A stretch of DNA of 10,230 nt from Clostridia bacterium (GTDB lineage Bacteria; Bacillota; Sulfobacillia; SLMV01): the NCBI GenBank assembly GCA_007133365.1, contig SLMV01000182.1, positions 1 to 10,230 on the forward strand, written 5' to 3'. The notes under the pieces were generated by a model. The model ran no database searches. It worked only from the letters and a program-made list of their open reading frames with translations, and was not told where the DNA came from. Position 1 is the stretch's first letter, and each line of letters begins with the position of its first letter. Below are positions 6,827-10,230 of the stretch, one piece after another. The position numbers and the translations under genes were made by a program.

Positions 6827-7776
6827 TCGCCTCCATCTTCTAAATCCGTCAGCGATTCCCAGATTGCGTTTGCAACGGCGCGGGGTTTCTCCACATCGAC
6901 ATCTTTCTTTTCCGATTGCTTATCATAAAAATTCGCAATGCGATCCGCCAAACAACGCTGAAGGATGGCGACGACTTCTCCCTGGTGGCGGCGCTTCCTC
7001 CGCTCGTGAAGGCGTCCGCTTTCGCTTAGAGTGCGAAAATGACAATCCATCTTGTGCACCAGTTCGGCTAATCCGTCGCCGGTTTCGGCGCTTACCAGCA
7101 TCACCGGTGGTTTCCAATCCCCATTCGTCGGTTCCAACTCCAAATTGTTTTCCAAAATGGTCTTGATTCGGCTTGCACCCTTGAGATCTGCCTTATTGAC
7201 GACAAAGATGTCGCCGATTTCGGTAATCCCAGCCTTGATGGCTTGGATATCATCGCCTAAGCCGGGAACAAACAGGACCAATACCGTATCGGCAATGCTT
7301 GCGATCTCAATCTCGGATTGGCCGACGCCAACGGTTTCCACCAATATGTGGGTTTTGCCGGACCCCTCAACCGCGGTGATGGCATCGAAAACTGCGCGGG
7401 ACAGACCGCCCAAACTCCCGCGCGTTCCCATACTCCGAATGTAAACGCCCGGATCCGTGGCCAAGGACTGCATACGCGTGCGATCGCCAAGCAACGCCCC
7501 GCCGGTAAAGGTACTGCTAGGATCAACAGCCAAGACCCCCACCGTTTCGCCACGATCACGAAGTGCACCCACCAGACGATTGGTCAGGGTGCTCTTTCCA
7601 GATCCCGGGGGCCCGGTGATCCCAATGATCTGTGCACTTCCCCGACGATCCTCGAGAGTTTCGAGTACCTCGACCGCCTGTGGCTCGGCGTTTTCGATGA
7701 GGCTGATGAGTCGAGCCAGGGATCCCGCATGACCGTTTCGGACCCGCTCGGACAGCTGTTTCACGTCGATTTGCAA
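6823..7776 (-). CDS. meaB: MeaB/ArgK G3E-type GTPase, methylmalonyl-CoA mutase chaperone
   Basis: G-protein that gates loading of adenosylcobalamin onto methylmalonyl-CoA mutase and protects or rescues the enzyme from inactivation; it works as a cytosolic dimer. It has 317 residues, close to the family length. Seen: P-loop GPPGSGKS (55-62), VDPSS (84-88), the conserved GDRTRM (97-102), MGTRG (116-120), ETVGVGQSE (147-155, switch region with the base-3 motif), NKAD (194-197, guanine specificity) and VSAETGDGL (228-236). The basic and then acidic C-terminal part (about 255-317) would form the dimerisation arm. The longest start is TTG 7776, preceded by a G-run (GGGGGG) about 9 nt upstream, and overlaps the B12-subunit gene by 16 nt. 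An alternative GTG at 7764 overlaps that gene's stop as GTGA and would remove 4 residues. The older name ArgK (arginine kinase) is a misannotation. Confidence 0.95.
   Translation of the reverse strand: MQIDVKQLSERVRNGHAGSLARLISLIENAEPQAVEVLETLEDRRGSAQIIGITGPPGSGKSTLTNRLVGALRDRGETVGVLAVDPSSTFTGGALLGDRTRMQSLATDPGVYIRSMGTRGSLGGLSRAVFDAITAVEGSGKTHILVETVGVGQSEIEIASIADTVLVLFVPGLGDDIQAIKAGITEIGDIFVVNKADLKGASRIKTILENNLELEPTNGDWKPPVMLVSAETGDGLAELVHKMDCHFRTLSESGRLHERRKRRHQGEVVAILQRCLADRIANFYDKQSEKKDVDVEKPRAVANAIWESLTDLEDGGE
6830..6834 (-). promoter_or_regulatory. Shine-Dalgarno site of mce
   Basis: The minus strand reads GGAGG, within the last codons of meaB. It lies 3, 6 and 9 nt from the three consecutive ATGs at 6826, 6823 and 6820, so spacing favours the second or third ATG. 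Confidence 0.5.
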
Positions 7777-8180
7777 GCGTCCGAACCCCCCACTTGTTCC
7801 TCAATATATTGGATGGCTTCTTGGGTAGAGGTGCCGGGCGTAAAGACGCGGGAAACGCCGATTTCGCGAAGTGTCTCGATATCCTGTTCGGGGATTACGC
7901 CTCCGGCAATCACCAGGACATCGCTGGCCTCTTGTTCCTCAAGGAGTTCCATTATTTTGGGAAACAGGTGATTGTGTGCACCGGACAAAATGCTCAATCC
8001 GATGACATCAACGTCTTCTTGTACGGCGGCATTTACGATCTGTTCCGGACTTTGCCGCAGTCCCGTGTAAATCACTTCAAAGCCGGCATCCCGCATGGCA
8101 CGGGCGAGCACTTTGGCACCTCGGTCGTGTCCATCAAGGCCGGGTTTGGCAATCAAAACTCTGATTCGTCGGTCGCTCAT
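7761..8180 (-). CDS. Methylmalonyl-CoA mutase, separate B12-binding subunit
   Basis: This 139-residue protein is the stand-alone cobalamin-binding domain of a split methylmalonyl-CoA mutase. In one-chain mutases the same domain forms the C-terminus. Seen: the base-off/His-on signature LDGHDRG (15-21) with His18 as lower cobalt ligand, SILSGAH (63-69) that cradles the nucleotide tail, AGGVIPEQD (92-100) and FTPGTS (113-118). All are in the expected order of a Rossmann-like B12 fold. ATG 8180 has GGAGGGG 8 nt upstream. The gene begins 33 nt after the catalytic subunit and its stop overlaps the meaB start region. It must pair with the catalytic subunit encoded just upstream to make active enzyme. 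A stand-alone corrinoid protein of a methyltransferase is excluded by the mutase-specific sequence and neighbours. Confidence 0.95.
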   Translation of the reverse strand: MSDRRIRVLIAKPGLDGHDRGAKVLARAMRDAGFEVIYTGLRQSPEQIVNAAVQEDVDVIGLSILSGAHNHLFPKIMELLEEQEASDVLVIAGGVIPEQDIETLREIGVSRVFTPGTSTQEAIQYIEEQVGGSDACKST

Positions 8181-8188
8181 TTGGGTTT

Positions 8189-8195
8189 CCCCTCC
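8189..8195 (-). promoter_or_regulatory. Shine-Dalgarno site of the B12-binding subunit
   Basis: The minus strand reads GGAGGGG, 8 nt before ATG 8180 in the 33-nt gap between the two mutase genes. Its strength may raise output of the small subunit relative to the large one. Confidence 0.55.
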
Positions 8196-8213
8196 GTTTT
8201 TGGGCCCATCTCG

Positions 8214-9893
8214 TTAGAGAATAATGGGTGCTTGATATTCGCCAAATTCGTCTCTTAGTGCGTCGCAGATCTCGCCCAACGTTGCCTCTGCCCGTACCGC
8301 CGCCATGATGGGCTCCATCAAATTACCGCCATCTCGCGCGGAGTCCCGAAGGGTCCCCAGACAATTTGTGACGTCATCGTTATTGCGATCATTTCGCAGT
8401 CGCTCGAGTTTCTCCCGCTGCTGCTCCTCGATGGCGGGATCAACCCGTAAAAGCTCCCATTCGGGCTTTTCATCAATTTGGTAAGCATTAAGACCGACCA
8501 CAATGCGGTCATTAGATTCCACTGACTTTTGATGATGAAACGCGCTTTCTTGAATTTGCCGCTGAACGTACCCGTCTTCGATAGCCGTGGGAGCGCCACC
8601 AATTTCGTCGATCCGGTCAATATATGCCTTCGCTTCTGCTTCGATCGCATCCGTCATGTTTTCAACGGCATACGAACCGGCCAGCGGATCAACAGTGTCG
8701 GCCACACCGCTTTCATGTGCCAGAATCTGCTGAGTGCGAAGGGCAATGCGAACCGATTCCTCCGTCGGTAACGCCAGCGCCTCGTCCCGGGAATTGGTGT
8801 GCAGCGATTGGGTGCCGCCCAACACTGCTGCCAGGGCCTGAAGCGCAACCCGAACGATGTTATTATCCGGCTGTTGGGCCGTAAGCGTACAGCCCGCTGT
8901 CTGGGTATGAAACCGCATCTTTTGGGACCGAGGATTGTCGGAGCCGAACCGGTCTTTCATGATTCGTGCCCACATTCGGCGCGCCGCCCGGAATTTCGCC
9001 ACTTCTTCGAGCACATCCGATTGGGCGGCAAAGAAGAAGGAAAGCCTAGGTGCAAAAGCATCCACATCCAAACCGACCGCCAGGGCGCTTTCCACATAGG
9101 CAATCGCATTCGCAAGGGTAAACCCTAGCTCCTGCGGTGCGGTGCATCCGGCTTCACGCATGTGATAGCCGCTGATGCTGATGGTGTTCCATTTGGGCAG
9201 ATGTTCAGCACAAAAGGCGAAGGTATCGGTAATGAGGCGCATGCTGGGTTCGGGCGGGAAGATATACGTGCCCCGCGCCACGTATTCTTTTAAAATGTCG
9301 TTTTGAATGGTGCCACTTAGCGTTTCGAGGGGTACCCCTTGTCGTTCGGCCACGACGGCATACATGGCCAACAAGACCGCTGCAGGTGCGTTAATCGTCA
9401 TTGAAGTGCTCACCTGATCCAGTGGGATCTGGTCGAAAAGCACCTCCATATCGCGCACCGAGTCGATGGCCACTCCCACTTTGCCAACTTCACCGACCGA
9501 CATGTCGTTATCCGAGTCATACCCGATCTGTGTGGGCAAATCAAACGCAACGCTTAATCCGGTCTGCCCTTGATCAAGCAAATACCGGTACCGACGATTC
9601 GATTCTTCGGCGGTGCCGAACCCGGCATATTGACGCATGGTCCACATCCGCCCGCGATACATGGTGTGCTGGGCGCCACGGGTAAATGGATATTCCCCAG
9701 GAAAACCTAAATCTTCTTCGTAATCAATATCTTGCACATCGAGGGGGGTATAAAGCCGTTCCACCGGCTGATCCGAAAGGGTGCGAAATTCATCCTTTCG
9801 TTCGGGAAAGCGGCTGATGGCTTTTTGCACCGGGCCTTCTTCCCACTCCCTCTTGGCCTTATCCAGACGTCGTAATACTTCCTCATCAAACAT
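8214..9893 (-). CDS. Methylmalonyl-CoA mutase, catalytic (large) subunit
   Basis: TIM-barrel subunit that, with the separate B12 subunit, isomerises (2R)-methylmalonyl-CoA to succinyl-CoA by radical chemistry. It has 559 residues and stops where the linker to the B12 domain would begin, so it is the split form and not a truncation. Seen: TRGAQHTMYRGR (71-82), MRQYAGFGTAEESN (86-99), GLSVAFDLPTQIGYDSD (112-128), GTIQNDILKEY (194-204), SISGYHMREAG (239-249), FAPRLSFF (280-287), HTQTAG (329-334) and GGTQSLHTNS (359-368). Tyr89, Arg207, His244 and Arg283 fall where the Propionibacterium enzyme has the same residues. Tyr89 and Arg207 mark methylmalonyl-CoA mutase; isobutyryl-CoA mutase has Phe and Gln there. 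The ATG at 9893 follows a weak AAAGG-type SD about 12 nt upstream; the ATG at 9900 is out of frame. First gene of the operon. Confidence 0.96.
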   Translation of the reverse strand: MFDEEVLRRLDKAKREWEEGPVQKAISRFPERKDEFRTLSDQPVERLYTPLDVQDIDYEEDLGFPGEYPFTRGAQHTMYRGRMWTMRQYAGFGTAEESNRRYRYLLDQGQTGLSVAFDLPTQIGYDSDNDMSVGEVGKVGVAIDSVRDMEVLFDQIPLDQVSTSMTINAPAAVLLAMYAVVAERQGVPLETLSGTIQNDILKEYVARGTYIFPPEPSMRLITDTFAFCAEHLPKWNTISISGYHMREAGCTAPQELGFTLANAIAYVESALAVGLDVDAFAPRLSFFFAAQSDVLEEVAKFRAARRMWARIMKDRFGSDNPRSQKMRFHTQTAGCTLTAQQPDNNIVRVALQALAAVLGGTQSLHTNSRDEALALPTEESVRIALRTQQILAHESGVADTVDPLAGSYAVENMTDAIEAEAKAYIDRIDEIGGAPTAIEDGYVQRQIQESAFHHQKSVESNDRIVVGLNAYQIDEKPEWELLRVDPAIEEQQREKLERLRNDRNNDDVTNCLGTLRDSARDGGNLMEPIMAAVRAEATLGEICDALRDEFGEYQAPIIL

Positions 9894-9981
9894 GAATCAT
9901 CTGCCTTTCTTGCGATCTTAATCATCTTGATGGGATCGAGACACGGTTGTCGGTCAACGCTGATTATCGTGAGTCGCTTTT

Positions 9982-10010
9982 AGAATATAACGCCAGTATT
10001 TTCGGTGCAA
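9982..10010 (-). promoter_or_regulatory. Candidate sigma-A-type promoter of the mutase operon
   Basis: In the 124-nt gap between the glycosylase stop and the mutase start, the minus strand has TTGCAC (10005-10010), then 17 nt, then TATTCT (9982-9987). An alternative TATATT (9984-9989) is a better -10 but only 15 nt away. Transcription from here would give a leader of roughly 80 nt. The -35 matches poorly. Nothing else is identifiable in 9894-10017: I see no riboswitch-like structure, no B12 box and no terminator hairpin with a T-run after the glycosylase gene. Confidence 0.3.
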
Positions 10011-10017
10011 GGTTTGC

Positions 10018-10230
10018 TCATTCGAGGCGAAAGCGCCAAGGGACATCGCGAAAGACGCCTGCTCGTCCCAGCCCGACCCGGGGCAGCGCTTCAAAGGATG
10101 AAGGGTGCGATCCCGGGAATATCTGGATCGGCCCCGATCGTAGCGATCCCTCATTATGCCGTTGATCAATGGCAAGGGCCTGCGTGAGTTTGCCCGGGCC
10201 GTCGGTCAATGAATGATTGGCGGATTCGGT
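10018..10230 (-). CDS. DNA-3-methyladenine (methylpurine) glycosylase, C-terminal part
   Basis: Base-excision repair enzyme of the AAG/MPG family that removes alkylated purines such as 3-methyladenine. Only the last 70 residues are in the window; the gene continues beyond the right edge, and family members are about 200 residues. Seen: LTDGPGKLTQALAID, the family motif usually written as NGPGKL..AL.I, at residues 8-22 of the visible part; then LPRVGLGRAG and the terminal VPWRFRLE, matching the RVG...AG...PWRF end of the family, followed by TGA. The frame is open to the edge. A TTG at 10209 can be mistaken for a start, but it sits inside the conserved motif. The gene is on the same strand as the mutase operon with 124 nt between, and there is no functional link evident. 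Confidence 0.85.
   Translation of the reverse strand, partial: TESANHSLTDGPGKLTQALAIDQRHNEGSLRSGPIQIFPGSHPSSFEALPRVGLGRAGVFRDVPWRFRLE

Noticed and set aside
6166..6843. Plus-strand ORF of 225 codons across the start of the nucleotidase and the epimerase
   Set aside because: It is antisense to two confidently identified genes, its translation shows no recognisable domain, and it has Arg/Pro/His-rich shadow composition.
7318..7971. Plus-strand ORF of 217 codons opposite meaB and the B12 subunit
   Set aside because: Antisense shadow of two genes with intact motifs; no family features in its translation.
7794..8258. Plus-strand ORF of 154 codons opposite the B12-binding subunit
   Set aside because: Fully explained as the reverse of the conserved B12 subunit gene; no plausible domain.
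9929..9957. Promoter built on TTGACC (9952-9957) upstream of the mutase
   Set aside because: The hexamer is close to a -35 consensus, but at 17-18 nt spacing the -10 positions read CCCATC or CCATCA, far from TATAAT.
9948..9960. Inverted repeat GTTG-N5-CAAC as an operator in the leader
   Set aside because: Only four base pairs are symmetric, which is expected by chance; no second copy was seen.
10018..10209. A separate 63-codon gene starting at TTG 10209
   Set aside because: The frame stays open to the window edge and the TTG lies within the conserved glycosylase motif, so this is the end of a larger gene.
1..10230. CRISPR arrays, tRNA genes, insertion sequences or a cobalamin riboswitch
   Set aside because: No spaced direct repeats, cloverleaf, transposase motifs or B12-box-like sequence were seen; coding sequence covers nearly the whole window.

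Overview
The window carries a same-strand (minus) run of eight complete genes plus one gene cut by the left edge, read from position 9893 down to position 1. A second gene is cut by the right edge, and there is one candidate micro-ORF. Intergenic gaps inside the run are very short or negative: 4-nt, 1-nt, 11-nt and 16-nt overlaps, with a longest gap of 122 nt that is itself mostly filled by the micro-ORF. I see no convincing internal terminator. I therefore read it as one long operon. The only good place for its promoter is the 124-nt gap 9894-10017, upstream of the methylmalonyl-CoA mutase large subunit. Many starts have purine-rich Shine-Dalgarno sequences (GGAGG, GAGGAGG) and there is at least one TTG start. 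The base composition looks moderately G+C-rich. Together with the split mutase this fits a bacterium such as a Bacillota (Sulfobacillus-like) or Chloroflexota lineage, but this is a guess from style and not an identification.

Layout in transcription order (right to left): the 3' end of a methylpurine-DNA glycosylase (10018-10230, upstream and probably a separate unit); methylmalonyl-CoA mutase catalytic subunit without a B12 domain (8214-9893); the separate B12-binding subunit (7761-8180); the MeaB/ArgK G-protein chaperone (6823-7776); methylmalonyl-CoA epimerase (6416-6826); a membrane-anchored 5'-nucleotidase/UshA-like metallophosphoesterase (4458-6416); an MlrC-like M81 metallopeptidase (2931-4436); a PLP-dependent threonine/serine dehydratase (1853-2941); a 32-codon micro-ORF (1727-1825); a CobO/BtuR-type cob(I)alamin adenosyltransferase (1140-1730); and a kynureninase lacking its C-terminus (1-1120).

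The core is a methylmalonyl-CoA to succinyl-CoA module: epimerase, two-part mutase, the MeaB chaperone that guards the mutase cofactor, and the adenosyltransferase that makes adenosylcobalamin. A threonine dehydratase would feed it through 2-oxobutyrate and propionyl-CoA. The oxidative decarboxylation step and propionyl-CoA carboxylase are not in the window. Kynureninase, the dehydratase and the M81 enzyme all suggest amino-acid or peptide catabolism. The 5'-nucleotidase is the odd one out, yet it is the most tightly joined to the module: its ATG overlaps the epimerase stop codon.

No tRNA, rRNA, CRISPR array, insertion sequence or long repeat was seen. No gene-free stretch exceeds 300 bases. 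The most interesting points are the coupling of a double-anchored surface phosphoesterase to the epimerase, the overlapping M81 peptidase/dehydratase pair, and the micro-ORF whose stop overlaps the TTG start of the adenosyltransferase.
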